Positions 40,827 to 51,480 are shown, numbered from the stretch's first letter. The stretch: 64,000 bases of DNA from Ceratodon purpureus (GCA_014871385.1 CM026433.1:6335585-6399584), one strand, 5' to 3'. Notes: generated by a model from the letters alone, not told the origin. Program-made: numbers and translations.

Positions 40827-41423
40827 TCAAACGGGAACTTCCTTCGCCACCTCCGATACAGACTGCAGACTTGGACCTATCACAGAACTATCACAAATCC
40901 ATCTTTCGCCATTTCGTTTCCATAGAGAAATCATGCGCAGAGTAGGGCACTGCGTCGAAGGGTTGTCAACAACATTAAGAACCTGCAGCCTCGAATACGC
41001 TTCCTGGCGGTACGTGTCCCGCCAGAAATCGACTCTCGGAAACGTGACTGGGTCGGGTGGGGAGGGCTGCGCAAAACAAAACGTGACGCTGTTGCCGTCC
41101 GGGAAGAACCCAACCTGACTCAGTCGATGGAAGGTTGTGGACTCACTCGGAGGAATATGAGGTGTCATGATTCCTCCAGAAGGTGCTTCCTGAAAACCTT
41201 GGCCAGGTACCCAGACGAAAAGCATGATGCACCTCATCTTCTTTGGAGCGTCAGTGGAATGAAAAAATTGATCATCATAGAGCACACTGCAGGTAAACAC
41301 CTTCAAAAGCCACGTCTTCAAATTTTGAGACCAATCCTCAGCGGACTGATAGAGTGAAAACTCAATCTTGGCCTGCGCGGAGGGCTTGCGAAACACTATA
41401 TCCCCGATCTGCGGATCCATCAT
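40827..41423 (-). CDS. Hypothetical protein, 198 aa
   Basis: The frame opens MMDPQIGDIVFRKPSAQAKI and has a mixed alpha/beta-like composition with Trp and Phe (WLLKVFTCSVLYDDQFF, MLFVWVPGQGF). Codon use is even, and the ORF is long for this AT/GC context. No family recognised. The gypsy LTR at 41707 begins 284 bp upstream of the start, so the gene's own promoter may have been displaced or replaced. Confidence 0.5.
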   Translation of the reverse strand: MMDPQIGDIVFRKPSAQAKIEFSLYQSAEDWSQNLKTWLLKVFTCSVLYDDQFFHSTDAPKKMRCIMLFVWVPGQGFQEAPSGGIMTPHIPPSESTTFHRLSQVGFFPDGNSVTFCFAQPSPPDPVTFPRVDFWRDTYRQEAYSRLQVLNVVDNPSTQCPTLRMISLWKRNGERWICDSSVIGPSLQSVSEVAKEVPV

Positions 41424-41900
41424 GGAGCTGTTGTCTAAATAATTCGCGATCTACGGCCTAGGCTAAAACAAATCGGATTCATTGCGAGGTCTATTGGCAT
41501 TAGGTGGAAATGACCCAGCGTTCTGCAATAACCTCTGTGGGATCCGAGAAACTCAGAATAAACCGGAAGAGCCCCAGCCGGCGTAAGTATTCCATTTATT
41601 TTTCATTTTTTTGGTTAATTAGGTAAAAACTGGCCAGACACTAGCAGCATTAGTAGTTAACGCAAATCGGATACTCCAGAAACGTTAAAACAGTTAACGT
41701 AGGAAGTGTCCCCGGAACCTGGATTCCGGAAACTCGGAAGATAAGATACGGAACGGGTGGACGATCCGAGTACTGACCGTTACTGTAACCGCGTCAAGGA
41801 TCCGAAGCGACGCGGAAGTCATCATGACTCGGATAGGCGTTTACCCCGGTACGTTGGCGGCTGCAATTACGGGCCGCCACAGCGTTTATTATGCCTGGGG

Positions 41901-41908
41901 TATATAAG
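41901..41908 (+). promoter_or_regulatory. TATA box in the LTR (TATATAAG)
   Basis: It lies about 150 bp before the ATG of the LTR ORF. It probably drives the LTR ORF in the left LTR and the genomic RNA. Confidence 0.6.
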
Positions 41909-42059
41909 CGAGGGTGTTAGGGTTTGGAGTTCCTTTTTGCGAACTGGGAGTAGAGAGTGAAAGAGCGGTGAGGTGTCCTTGTCTTTTCCGATTCACCGGC
42001 AGTTGGATTGCCGGGTTTCTTGCTGTCGGATCGTAGAGGGAGAGAAGTGAGGAGTAGAG

Positions 42060-44255
42060 ATGGCGCGCGTACAATGTTGCGTCCTTAGCCCCGGAACTCC
42101 AGTGAAGGAATCGGATATGGAGGAACTGATCACCGACCTCACTCGGATGAGGTGTGAGGGATTGCTGGCACGGCCGTGGTTACTAAAGAGTGAGGTGATG
42201 GTGAGGGAGGCCCTGGAAGGTCCGGACAACCGGTGGGATAAAACGATCCGAGGCAAGCCCACGCTGTGGAATGCGGAACAGTGGGCGGAAGCTTACGGTT
42301 TCGAACAGAAGGGACTCCTTTGGGCGACCCGGACGGATCAGTACGTGCAGGATAGGTTCCACGGGAAGATCCATAGGAACAATGGATACGAGATAGACGC
42401 CTGCAAGGATAGGAGGCAGAGGCAGGTCTTAGCCTTCCTCGTTCCGATCCTGTATCCGCAGAAACCGGCACAAGTTACCATTACGGTCGGGAATACCATC
42501 CTCGGAGCGTATACGGGAGAACGTCCGGTAAATTGGGCTGCACTCATGGCGGAAGTGGTGCAGAAGATGGTTCCGACGATCGGAAAGAAGCCGACCCCAC
42601 TCTCCCCTTACCTCTTTCACCTTTACCATGCGAATGACTTGCTGACCGATAAGGAGGACGAGACGTATACGCACGCGAAGAACTGCCTCAACTTCTCGGA
42701 GATCCCGCCCGGAATGGAACCCGATCCGCGAGGTGAGCCCTCTGATACAACGGACTCGGAGGATGAGGACGATACGAGGGAAGTTCCGAACCCTGGCGCT
42801 GCTAGGGCTCAGTCCAGATCGCGATCGGAGCAGCCTGCGTCACGACATGCGGAGCCGTCTACGGCCCGGGGAGATCCGGAACGGAGAGAGGTCAGTTCCG
42901 ATCGGGGATTTCCGGTGGACCTGTTTCGGGGGATTCGGGAGGAGACTCACCGGGCTCAAGCTTCTTATGATCGGATCGAAACCCTGTTCCGGAGGGTCTG
43001 TACAGCGCTGGGAGGGTGCTTACCGGAAGAGGTGATCCGAGAAGTGGAGTTGTTGAAGGATGCCCCAACTCTCCGGAGTGAGAAGAAGCGGCTGGAGCTT
43101 CAGTTGCAGGAGTTGACGAAGGAGCTGGCGGCAAAGAGTGACGAGATCCGAAAGTTCCACGCCGAGCAGGAGGAGACTTTGGGGGAGCTTCGGAAGTTGG
43201 TGGGAAGTTCGGGAGCGGTAATCAACAAGGCCCGGCTGTTTGATGAGAACGTGGTGCAGCCGGCTGATTTCGAGGACAAGCAGAAGATCATCAAGATCCT
43301 CTCCAAATGCGAGCATTCGATGAACATGATCCTGAAGAAGGTCCGGCAGCTGCTCAATCCGAGCACCGGAAGTCCCAGTCTCGTAGTCACTGGCCGAGGT
43401 CTTCCGCTCCCCGGATCGCCCTCTCGTGCCGTGGTAGGAGACTCACGCGGAGTGGGGTTCCGAACCCCGATAGGGAGTAACCTCCAAGCAGCAGAACAGA
43501 TGACGGCCGAAGAAGCCGCCATGACAAATCGGACGATTGCGGAGGCGATCCGGGAAGTCCAAGCACAGGCGGTGTCACCCGGAACCAGTACAGTCCAGCA
43601 GAGCTGTGCGATCCCCACCGGACAGGTGGAGGTGACCGGAACGACAGTCACCGAGAGGCGGATCGAGGAGAGGACGGTTTCGGAACAGGTGACTCGGACC
43701 GTGCCGCCGGATGTTCTTCCACGACTCGGAGATGAAGTGATCATTGCGAATTACCGAGGGGAGGTAGCGGGACCGGAATGGGGACGACCTATTTCACCAC
43801 CCGGACGGACCCGAGTAACTCAGGAGGGGGGATTGACCCCTTCACCCACAGCCAAGACCGGAACGGTGACGCCTACTCCCACCGGAACGCCAGCAGCAGG
43901 TTCCCCTCAGAACACTGTCGGTGAGTTCCGGAGGTTGCGGAAAAGGAAGGAGCCGATTACGATTTCCGAGTCCGACTCAGAGACGCATGGGAGCTCTCCG
44001 GTCAGGACCACCGGAACTGAAACTCAGACTCCGACGTCCGGAACTCCCCCCGCACATATGATTCCGAAATCGCCCAATTCTCCCAAGCCCCGGATCGTTA
44101 CCCGGTTGTCTTTGGAGGCTCAGGAGAGGGAGTCAAAGGCGGAACGGAGTGCTAGGCGCAAGGCGGCACGAGCAGCAGGGGCGGGCGGATCAGAGCCGCG
44201 GGTGACCAGGTCGAAGGATCGCGAGCAGGAGAGCCACAAGAAGACAAAGAAGTGA
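42060..44255 (+). CDS. LTR-embedded ORF, 731 aa, accessory protein of unknown function
   Basis: Intact and homologous to 156-2021. The aligned blocks are RCE-LL-(x2)-W, TIRG-P-(x)-W-AEQW-E-YGF, VLAFLVPILYP-KP, ILGAYTGERPVNWAALM and SPYLFHLY. An acidic linker, a coiled coil (about 325-400; EKKRLELQLQELTKELAAK), a Thr/Pro-rich region and a Lys/Arg-rich tail follow. The AYTGERPVNWA..M plus P-L-HLY pattern resembles the domain in extra ORFs of plant Ty3 elements. It lies upstream of the primer site, that is, in the LTR. Each full element would carry two copies, and solo LTRs could still express it. Confidence 0.8.
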   Translation: MARVQCCVLSPGTPVKESDMEELITDLTRMRCEGLLARPWLLKSEVMVREALEGPDNRWDKTIRGKPTLWNAEQWAEAYGFEQKGLLWATRTDQYVQDRFHGKIHRNNGYEIDACKDRRQRQVLAFLVPILYPQKPAQVTITVGNTILGAYTGERPVNWAALMAEVVQKMVPTIGKKPTPLSPYLFHLYHANDLLTDKEDETYTHAKNCLNFSEIPPGMEPDPRGEPSDTTDSEDEDDTREVPNPGAARAQSRSRSEQPASRHAEPSTARGDPERREVSSDRGFPVDLFRGIREETHRAQASYDRIETLFRRVCTALGGCLPEEVIREVELLKDAPTLRSEKKRLELQLQELTKELAAKSDEIRKFHAEQEETLGELRKLVGSSGAVINKARLFDENVVQPADFEDKQKIIKILSKCEHSMNMILKKVRQLLNPSTGSPSLVVTGRGLPLPGSPSRAVVGDSRGVGFRTPIGSNLQAAEQMTAEEAAMTNRTIAEAIREVQAQAVSPGTSTVQQSCAIPTGQVEVTGTTVTERRIEERTVSEQVTRTVPPDVLPRLGDEVIIANYRGEVAGPEWGRPISPPGRTRVTQEGGLTPSPTAKTGTVTPTPTGTPAAGSPQNTVGEFRRLRKRKEPITISESDSETHGSSPVRTTGTETQTPTSGTPPAHMIPKSPNSPKPRIVTRLSLEAQERESKAERSARRKAARAAGAGGSEPRVTRSKDREQESHKKTKK

Positions 44256-45199
44256 TAGATTCCTCTCACTGCCACTTGTCGTAACTTTCCGGATTTATAG
44301 GAGTAGATTCCGGATCGGAAGATCCGTTCTTGTCGTAAAGTAGAATTCTAGGTAGGTAGTTAGGGATTAGGGTTTTGATTGAACTGCCGGCGCCGCCGCT
44401 TTTGTGAAGCCCCTGCTTACTTAAACCGGGCAGGCGATGCGGTCCGGGTCTTCGTTTTGCATGTTTTTCCCCCTATATTCCTTATCAGTAAAGTATTTGT
44501 GTTTTGTAAGTACTGTGCGTGATTTCCCGCTAAGTGTGAATGATCCGGGAAGGATATGAGAGTTCCGCTGTAGCTCGGATAGGAAGGTGATGGGAGTTGC
44601 GACGAGACCCGAATCGGAAAGGAAATGGGATTGAGCGGAAAGATTTAGCGGATTGTCGTAGGAGTGAAGCCTCACTGTTCCGTCCCCGAATCAACCTCAT
44701 ACGGAATAGCCGTCGCTAGGGTCGAAGCGGATCAAGAACTACTTGGTCGGGCTCCCTGAACTTCTGAAGAGGTTCCGTGCATAGTGAGAGGGGGAGTCGG
44801 AACGTGGTACGGGTCGCCTAGGGATAATCGGATCCTGGTTCTCCCAGATCCGGATTGGTTTGTCGTTGTAGTCCCACGGATCGGAGAGGATCGTTTGTGT
44901 GACCTGCTGGCCAGAGTACTCTAGGACAGTTGTGAGACGGTAACTGATCCGAGACGTTGGGGTTTGTGGACGAAACACCTAATGAGAGAAGAATAGAGAA
45001 GGAGATAGTTCAAGAGTTACGTTCCGAAGACACTATCCGAGCAGTGGCAAGGCTCGGAACGATTAGAAGTAACTACTTGGTGAAACACTATTGAATCCCT
45101 GGACGATACTCGGAACCTAGTGACAGTACGGAAGTTTACGCTCAATTAGAGCACTATCCGGATGTTAGTTGCGTTTCCGTGTTCCGACACGTAAAAATC

Positions 45200-45218
45200 T
45201 GGCGCCGCTGCCGGGGAT
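45200..45218 (+). other. Primer-binding site, tRNA-Asp type
   Basis: TGGCGCCGCTGCCGGGGAT differs at one base from TGGCGCCGTTGCCGGGGAT, the tRNA-Asp primer site commonly reported for plant Ty3/gypsy elements. It fixes the LTR end just upstream. Confidence 0.85.
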
Positions 45219-45237
45219 TCGATAAGCTGCGAACCAG

Positions 45238-47058
45238 GTGGATACTCGGAAGATAAGTGAGCGCAGATTTGAAGAAAAGTGGAGTCAGACCGTGAAGGCT
45301 TCATTTAGGTGGATATGCGGTAGGCGGAAGTCTTACGTGCAGATCCTGCCTTCCGAGGAATCGGAAGAAGAATTCCCAATCTCTTCCATGGTTGGGGCGC
45401 AACCGGAAGAGTTAGGGGGAAGAAGATCCACTCGGTTGCTACAGAAGAGGGGAAGAGTTTTGGTACACGATCTACCGGGAACGAATCTACTTCCCCAGAT
45501 CCAGACTGCTGTGGAACGAGAAGGAGACGTAATCGTGGTGTCGTTGGCCGGAACCTCCACAGCCGGAGCAGGTACAGCTCCAGATCCGGAAGAAGAAGAG
45601 GTCGTAGCTGACGAAGACGGAGCCGACGCAGGAGTAGAAGAGGAGACCGAGGAAGAGGAAGAAGACGAGGAAGACAATCCGATGGCACCCTCTACCCGAC
45701 TGAAGTACAACCGATTCAAAGGAGACGGAAGTCAAGACGTGGACGAATGGCTCTGTGAGTTCGAATCCATTGCTCTGGCCAATCAGGAAGATCCGGACGC
45801 GAAGAGAAGGATATTCCAAGGTCTTCTGAAGGGAGAAGCTCTACAGTGGTACCAAGACGTTCCGGAACGCACACGTAACGACTGGACCAGTTTCGTGACC
45901 TTGTTCCGACGTACGTTCCGTGAGGCCGGAGGAGAGGCTCGCGCGCTCGGAAAGCTGAGTCGTATGACGATGAGATCTTCCGAGTCAGTACGAAAGTACA
46001 GTCAGAGAGTAAAGGCGCTCATACAGAAACTCACTACGGCCATAGCTCCGAGTGTACAAGTGGAATGGTTTGTCGCCGGATTCCCAGAGGAGATGGGGTT
46101 TCAGATCCGACAAACCCGTCCCGCCACACTTCAGGAAGCCGTGGAAGCGGCTCAGAACTATGAGAACTCGGCCCAATCTCTACGGAAGTCTCTGAAGCAT
46201 ACCGAGAAGCGGGGTAAGAAGATCCGGAAGGAGAGAGAGCGCCGGCGGAGGCACGAGTCCTCTTCGGAAGATTCCGACTCTACCAGTAAGAGCGATTCCA
46301 CTTCATCCAGTTCCGATCAGTCGGAAGAGGACTCCAGGGGAGCCTCGAAACGCCGAGGCGGCTCCTGTAGAGACACCCGGCCTAGACGGAACCGAGAGTT
46401 GATCAAGGTGAAGGTGGAGGATGACGATTCTCGGAAGGTCATGAAGGAGATGAAGGAGATCCGAGAATCGATTGCCGAACTCAACGTCCACCTTTCCGAG
46501 AATCGGAAACCTCGTAAGATGATTCCAACCAGCAGAGCTAATGTGTGGTGTGCTAACTGCGGGAAGCAAGGTCATTATCCTCCGGAGTGTACTGAACCCC
46601 GCCAGAAACGAATTCACTACGTCCATCCGGAAGAAGAGGTCTACTTTGCCTATCCGGAAGAGGAGGAATTTCAGATGGAGGAGTACCAACCAGTGTATCA
46701 GGTTCAGACCACTTACGGACGAGGCAAGGCTCCGATCCAGATAGCCCGTCCTCCCGCCGGATACCGGATCCCCCAGAACGTTCCGGGTAGGCCGATGTAC
46801 CCGAAGCCGACCCACGGGTACTGCTTTAACTGTGGAAGCCCGGATCATTACGCACCTAACTGTCCGTTTGAGCGACAAGGGCAGGGAGCACCGCGGATCC
46901 TTCCGTGCCAAAATTGCGGAGAGTACGGTCATACGGCTCCTCATTGTGCCAAACCGGCACAACCCCGCCCGACTTTCAAACAGGTGGAGGTTCCTCCGAG
47001 AGAGATGACTGGGCTAAACTACGGTCACTCGGGTGGGATAGAGAATCCGGACAAATGA
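45238..47058 (+). CDS. Gypsy gag protein with three CCHC zinc knuckles
   Basis: The 606-codon ORF starts 20 bp after the primer site. An acidic Glu/Asp-rich part (about 115-150) is followed by a retrotransposon gag domain (about 155-320; YNRFKGDGSQDVDEWLCEFE, ALQWYQDVPERTR), a Ser/Asp/Arg-rich linker, and knuckles CANCGKQGHYPPEC, CFNCGSPDHYAPNC and CQNCGEYGHTAPHC. It ends in a TGA that is in the same frame as pol. Confidence 0.92.
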   Translation: MDTRKISERRFEEKWSQTVKASFRWICGRRKSYVQILPSEESEEEFPISSMVGAQPEELGGRRSTRLLQKRGRVLVHDLPGTNLLPQIQTAVEREGDVIVVSLAGTSTAGAGTAPDPEEEEVVADEDGADAGVEEETEEEEEDEEDNPMAPSTRLKYNRFKGDGSQDVDEWLCEFESIALANQEDPDAKRRIFQGLLKGEALQWYQDVPERTRNDWTSFVTLFRRTFREAGGEARALGKLSRMTMRSSESVRKYSQRVKALIQKLTTAIAPSVQVEWFVAGFPEEMGFQIRQTRPATLQEAVEAAQNYENSAQSLRKSLKHTEKRGKKIRKERERRRRHESSSEDSDSTSKSDSTSSSSDQSEEDSRGASKRRGGSCRDTRPRRNRELIKVKVEDDDSRKVMKEMKEIRESIAELNVHLSENRKPRKMIPTSRANVWCANCGKQGHYPPECTEPRQKRIHYVHPEEEVYFAYPEEEEFQMEEYQPVYQVQTTYGRGKAPIQIARPPAGYRIPQNVPGRPMYPKPTHGYCFNCGSPDHYAPNCPFERQGQGAPRILPCQNCGEYGHTAPHCAKPAQPRPTFKQVEVPPREMTGLNYGHSGGIENPDK

Positions 47059-47061
47059 CGG
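47056..47061 (+). promoter_or_regulatory. Gag/pol junction stop UGA CGG in frame, candidate readthrough site
   Basis: Gag and pol are in the same frame, separated only by TGA at 47056-47058. The next codon is CGG and the frame is then open for about 1320 codons. UGA CGG is the leaky context used by several plant RNA viruses (type II readthrough motif, usually with a 3' stem-loop). Alternatives are a nonsense mutation or re-initiation. The first downstream ATG is far inside. Confidence 0.5.
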
Positions 47062-50000
47062 TTCGTGACGGAACTACAGGAGGGCGCGGAAGTACCAGTA
47101 CACAGAGTATCAACCCGTAGTTCCGCTAGAGAGCGTGCCCAGGAACCGGAGCTTCCGAAATCCCGGAAGACCAGGAGGAGGGTAAGATCCAGGAGAGTGG
47201 ATTCGGATTCAGGATCCGAACCCTCTACGGTAACCAGAGCTTTACCAGAAGAAAATGACCGTCCAAGAGCGGAAAATGGGGTGGAAGGAGGGAACCTCCC
47301 GGAAGATATCAGTGAGGAAGTTCGGAAAGAACTCACGGATCCCCTTGCCCGGAAGATCACCAAGCCTTCGGTCCGGTTTGATGACGTTCCGGTGGTTATT
47401 CCTTCCGATCCCAGAGTGGACGAGTATGACATTCTGGGGGACATCAAATCCCTCAAGGCAAATGTCACGATTGGACAGTTGCTCCATGACAATGTGAATT
47501 ACCAGAAGGTAATCCGAGAGGCATGGACGAAGCGGAGGCGCCGAGGGGTGAAGCTTCCGTCTGTAGCTACTAACTTCTTACAGGTTGAGGATCACGGAGC
47601 CCCGGAACTGACGGTGCTAATAGAAGGATGTGCTATACCGAAAGTTCCGGTAGATGGAGGATCCGGTGTGAACCTGATGCTGGAAGATACGGCCTTTGAA
47701 CTCGGATACACCTCGTTCGAATCCACCGATCAGGTGTTACGAATGGCGGATCAATCTAGAGTTAAACCCGTGGGAAGGTTGTCCCAGGTTCCGACCACGA
47801 TCGGAGAGGTAACATACCTCTTGAATTACGTGATAATCCGAGTTAGTACGGGCCGTCCCTTTCCGATGTTGTTGGGAAGACCCTGGCTATACATGGCACG
47901 AGTCCTCGTTGATTGGGGAGCCAAGGAGTTTGTACTCGGAAAAACCAATCAGCGGATTCCGTGGAAGATGGATGGATATCTAGGGGAAACCGGTGGCTCG
48001 GATGGGTATACGTCTGATTGGTCCGACCCGGAAGAGGAGGATGACGAAGTATTTAGTTATTTCGTGAATCAGTTCTCGGAAGTTACCGAGGAGGACTTCC
48101 GATTTCATAATCCGATCAGTGAGCAACCCCAACCATCATCGGAGCGCGTGAAATTCCCGGTACTGGAGGATCGCTCTCTCGGAGAGGGGAGTGTTCCACT
48201 CTCAGCCGAATGGTTCCGACAACAGGTCGAGGAGGGAAACCTGCCCGCCATGGGTCTCGATCCGGACACCCCTGTCCGAGTGTGGAGCGCATGGACGGAT
48301 CAGGGAGAGGAACAGGAATCGGAACGAGTCAAGAACGTTGTGAAACCATCCGACTATGAGAAGGTGGAAGTAGCCCCCGGAAAGACATTTCTGCTAGGGC
48401 GAAGCATGAGCAAGGAGCAGAGAAAGGAGTATGTGGATTTACTAAAGGAATATTTAGACGTATTCGCTTGGTCACCATCCGACCTCAAGGGAATACCTCC
48501 GGAACTCGGCCAACATCATATAGACTTGGTTGACGGATCAGTTCCGGTCAGACAACGCCAGTACAGGCTCAATCCGAAGTATTCTCTGATGGTGAAGGAA
48601 GAGATCGATAGCCTCCTGAAAGCCGGATTCATTTATCCAGTAAATAATTCCGAGTGGGTATCGCCCATAGTCGTCGTTCCGAAGAAGGTTGGCTCGGATG
48701 GGAAAGTCAAGATCCGAGTTTGTCAAGATTTCCGGAAACTGAATGCGGCCACAAAGAAGGATTACTTTCCGTTACCTTTTACGGACATTATCCTCGACCA
48801 CGTGGCAGGGCAGGAGTGCTACAGCTTTCTTGATGGATTTTCCGGTTACAACCAGGTGTCGATCCGGGAAGAAGATCAGCTGAAGACGACCTTCACCACG
48901 GAATGGGGGACGTTCGCCTTCAACAGAATGCCCTTCGGACTGTGTAACGCTCCCGGAACATTCCAAAGGCTGATGGTGGATATTTTCCGAGATTTCTTGA
49001 GGCATTTTCTAGAAGTCTTCATCGATGACTTCGCGGTGTTCAGTAAGTGGAAGGAACATCTCGAGTACCTCCGAAGGACCTTCCAGAGGTGCAGGGAAAC
49101 CGGACTGAAATTACACCCCGGAAAATGTTTTATGGGGATGATTTCCGGAATTCTTCTCGGGCACATCGTAAGTCGGAACGGGTTGGAAGTCGATTCGGAT
49201 AAGGTACGAGCTATCCTTATTCTAGTGTCTCCCACCAACGTCCGAGAGGTCCGGGGATTCCTAGGATGCGTCGGATACTACAGGAGGTTTATTATTGCGT
49301 ATGCCAAATTGGCAGCCCCATTAACGGAACTGTTGAAGAAGGAAGAAGAGTTTTTGTGGACGGAACGGAGACAGCAAGCGTTCGAGGAACTGAAGAAGGC
49401 CCTGACCACCGCTCCGATCCTATCAGCACCGGATTGGTCGAAGGAATTCCATGTGACAATCGACGCTTCCGGGTGGTGCCTAGGGGCGATTCTGTGGCAG
49501 CAAGGGGAGGATCGGAAGGAGCATCCGATCTATTATGCTAGCAGGCAGATGAGCCTTGCGGAACGGAAATATACTACCACTGAACGGGAAGCCTTGGCGG
49601 TAGTATACGCCTGCAAGAAGTTCCGACACTACCTTCTCGGATACAAGATCGTGTTCCATACGGATCATGACTCCCTGAAGTATTTGGTGAACAAACCGGA
49701 TCTCTCAGGGCGTATTGCACGATGGATCTTGCTGCTCCAGGAATTCAACTACGAGGTGGTAGTGAAACCGGGTAAGGCCAATGCCAACGCGGACTACCTG
49801 TCAAGGATGCGAGGCCCGGAAGCAGTCTCGGACATCACCGCCACGTTCCCGGATGAGTTTCCGGAAGAGGCGGAGGTATTTCACATTTCCGGAACGGAGA
49901 ACTCCGATTATTCAGAGATTATCCAGTATTTAACACAACGGAGGTACCCGGAGGGATTTACGCGGGAGGAGAAGATGGTATTTCAGAATACAGTAGCCCC

Positions 50001-51028
50001 TTTCACACTGATCCGAGGAGTACTTTTCCGGATGGGACCGGATGATGTATTACGGAGGTGCCTCGAGGAATCCGAAAGAAGGCAGGTCATGAGGGCCTTA
50101 CACGCCGGACCCTCGGGCGGCCATTTCGCCTCGGAGACAACCATCAAGCGAATCCGATCAGCCGGATATTGGTGGCCTTACCTCTCCCGAGACGTGAAGG
50201 AATTCGTAGGGCAGTGTGACCAGTGTCAAAGAACCGGGGCACCTTCGTTCCGAAACCACTGGCCCCTCACTCCCATTATTCCCTTGGCTCCGTTTGAAAA
50301 ATGGGGGATAGACTTTATCGGACCGATCAATCCGGTCACAGCCCGGAAGAGGAGATACATTATCCTGGCTACGGATTATGCGACCAGATGGGTAGAGGCA
50401 AGGGCAACGGTGAAGAATGACGCCGCAGCTGCAGCCACATTTCTCTTTGAAGAAATAATGATGAGATTTGGACATCCGTTAGAACTGGTGAGTGACCGGG
50501 GAAAACATTTCCTGAACGATGTCATCATCAATATCACGGAACGGTATCTCATCAAGCACCGGAAGACGACCCCTTATAATCCGAAAGCGAATGGGCTGAC
50601 GGAACGAGCCAATGGCATCGTCGGAAAGATTCTGAACAAGATGGTCTCGGCTCATAAGACGGATTGGGATCGGAAGCTCCCTTCAGCTGTACACGCCTAC
50701 AATACCAGTGAGAAGAAAACCATGGGTAAGAGTCCGTTCTTCCTAGTCTTTGGACAATCCGCAGTTCACGGAGTGGAACTGGAGGTAGAAACCTTACGGG
50801 TTATGGCTGCCCGTCACGGGACGAGAGTCGAGGATCCGGGGTACCGGATCGTGGCATTACAGGATCTGGAAGAAGTCAGGAGAGGCGCCCTACAGCAGGC
50901 TGTAGATGTCCAGGCAAAACGTAAGGAGACCTACGACAAAAGAATTCCTAAGGACAATAAGGTGATAGAAGGAGGCTTGGTGCTCTTATACGATAATCGG
51001 CACCAAAAGTTTCCGGGAAAGTTACATA
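47059..51028 (+). CDS. Gypsy pol polyprotein (protease, RT, RNase H, integrase), 3' end cut by E2
   Basis: The protease core is KVPVDGGSGVNLML, again DGG as in the nested gypsy. The reverse transcriptase shows SEWVSPIVVVPKK, FLDGFSGYNQVSI and VFIDDFAVFS (IDD at the YxDD site). RNase H has TIDASGWCLGA and TTTEREALAVVY. Integrase has the H2C2 finger (HAGPSGGHF...CDQCQR), the DDE core (IDFIGPI, VSDRGKHF, NGLTERAN) and the beginning of the C-terminal fold (KFPGKLHT). The host-coded frame ends at 51028 where E2 starts. The chance stop at 51040-51042 belongs to E2. No lesion before that point, so the copy was probably competent until E2 inserted. Confidence 0.92.
51021..51028. repeat. Expected left target duplication of E2 (GTTACATA)
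   Basis: These are the eight bases before the E2 tip CATGGTTGTC. The matching right copy should lie beyond the window, followed by the rest of the integrase C-terminus. Confidence 0.6.
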
Positions 51029-51115
51029 CATGGTTGTCATAATGGACCGACCGTCCGTTAGTCCGTTAGTCCGTCATGGTGACAAGACAGACCCCCGTGT
51101 CCGTCACATAAGGGC
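51029..51115. repeat. E2 left terminal repeat and subterminal GTCCGT cluster
   Basis: CATGGTTGTC at the tip, then GACCGACCGTCCGTTAGTCC and further GTCCGT words up to about 51108, as at both E1 ends. Confidence 0.75.
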
Positions 51116-51169
51116 GTTGACCAGTTGACTCACTGTAAGGGTAAAACGAATTTACCTAGCGCTGAATTA

Positions 51170-51480
51170 GTGCGGGCGCGAGCGCGATTACGGGCGCGAG
51201 CGGGTGGGCGCGAGCAGGACGACGGGCGCGAGCGTCCGCGCGAACGCGATGTCACGGGCGCGCGCTGGAGTGCGCGAGAGCGAGGGCGCGTGCGTCGTTC
51301 CGGTCGCGCGCGTGCGCCTGCGAACGGGCGCGAGCGTCGCTGCGGGCGCGATCCAGTTGACGGTCGCGAGCACACTTATCGGGCGCGGTCATGTGGGCGC
51401 GAGCCTGGATCGGGCGCGTGCATTTGGGCGAGTGCGCTGCATCGGGCGCCGGCGGTCGGGCGCGAGCGCTGCAGGTTAGT
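51170..51480 (+). repeat. GC-rich array B1 (GGGCGCGAGCG repeats)
   Basis: About fourteen irregular copies spaced by 8-20 bases, between the E2 left end and the 3' side of the kinase gene. The orientation is as in E1 array A1. ORFs across it are composition artefacts. Confidence 0.9.

Larger units (their letters stand above)
41707..45189 (+). repeat. Long (about 3.5 kb) left LTR with internal ORF
   Basis: It ends in ACA ten bases before a tRNA-Asp-type primer site, so everything upstream that belongs to the element is LTR. It contains a TATA box (41901-41908), a 731-codon ORF and about 1 kb of non-coding DNA. The same arrangement in the solo LTR at 1-3079 supports this reading. Start candidate TGTCCCC at 41707. 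Confidence 0.65.
41707..51028 (+). mobile_element. Second Ty3/gypsy element: long LTR with ORF, gag, pol; cut by hAT element E2
   Basis: The left LTR is placed at 41707-45189 (TGTCCCCGG...CCGACA), followed by a primer site at 45200, gag (45238-47058) and pol (from 47059). Pol reads intact up to KFPGKLHT, the start of the integrase C-terminal fold, where hAT element E2 begins at 51029. The rest of pol and the right LTR should lie beyond E2, outside the window. The right LTR is not visible, so the left border is inferred from TG/CA ends and from comparison with the LTR at 1-3079. Confidence 0.85.

Noticed and set aside
51170..51480. CRISPR-like array
   Set aside because: Repeat units vary in length and sequence, spacers are not uniform, and there are no cas genes; the setting is a eukaryotic transposon.
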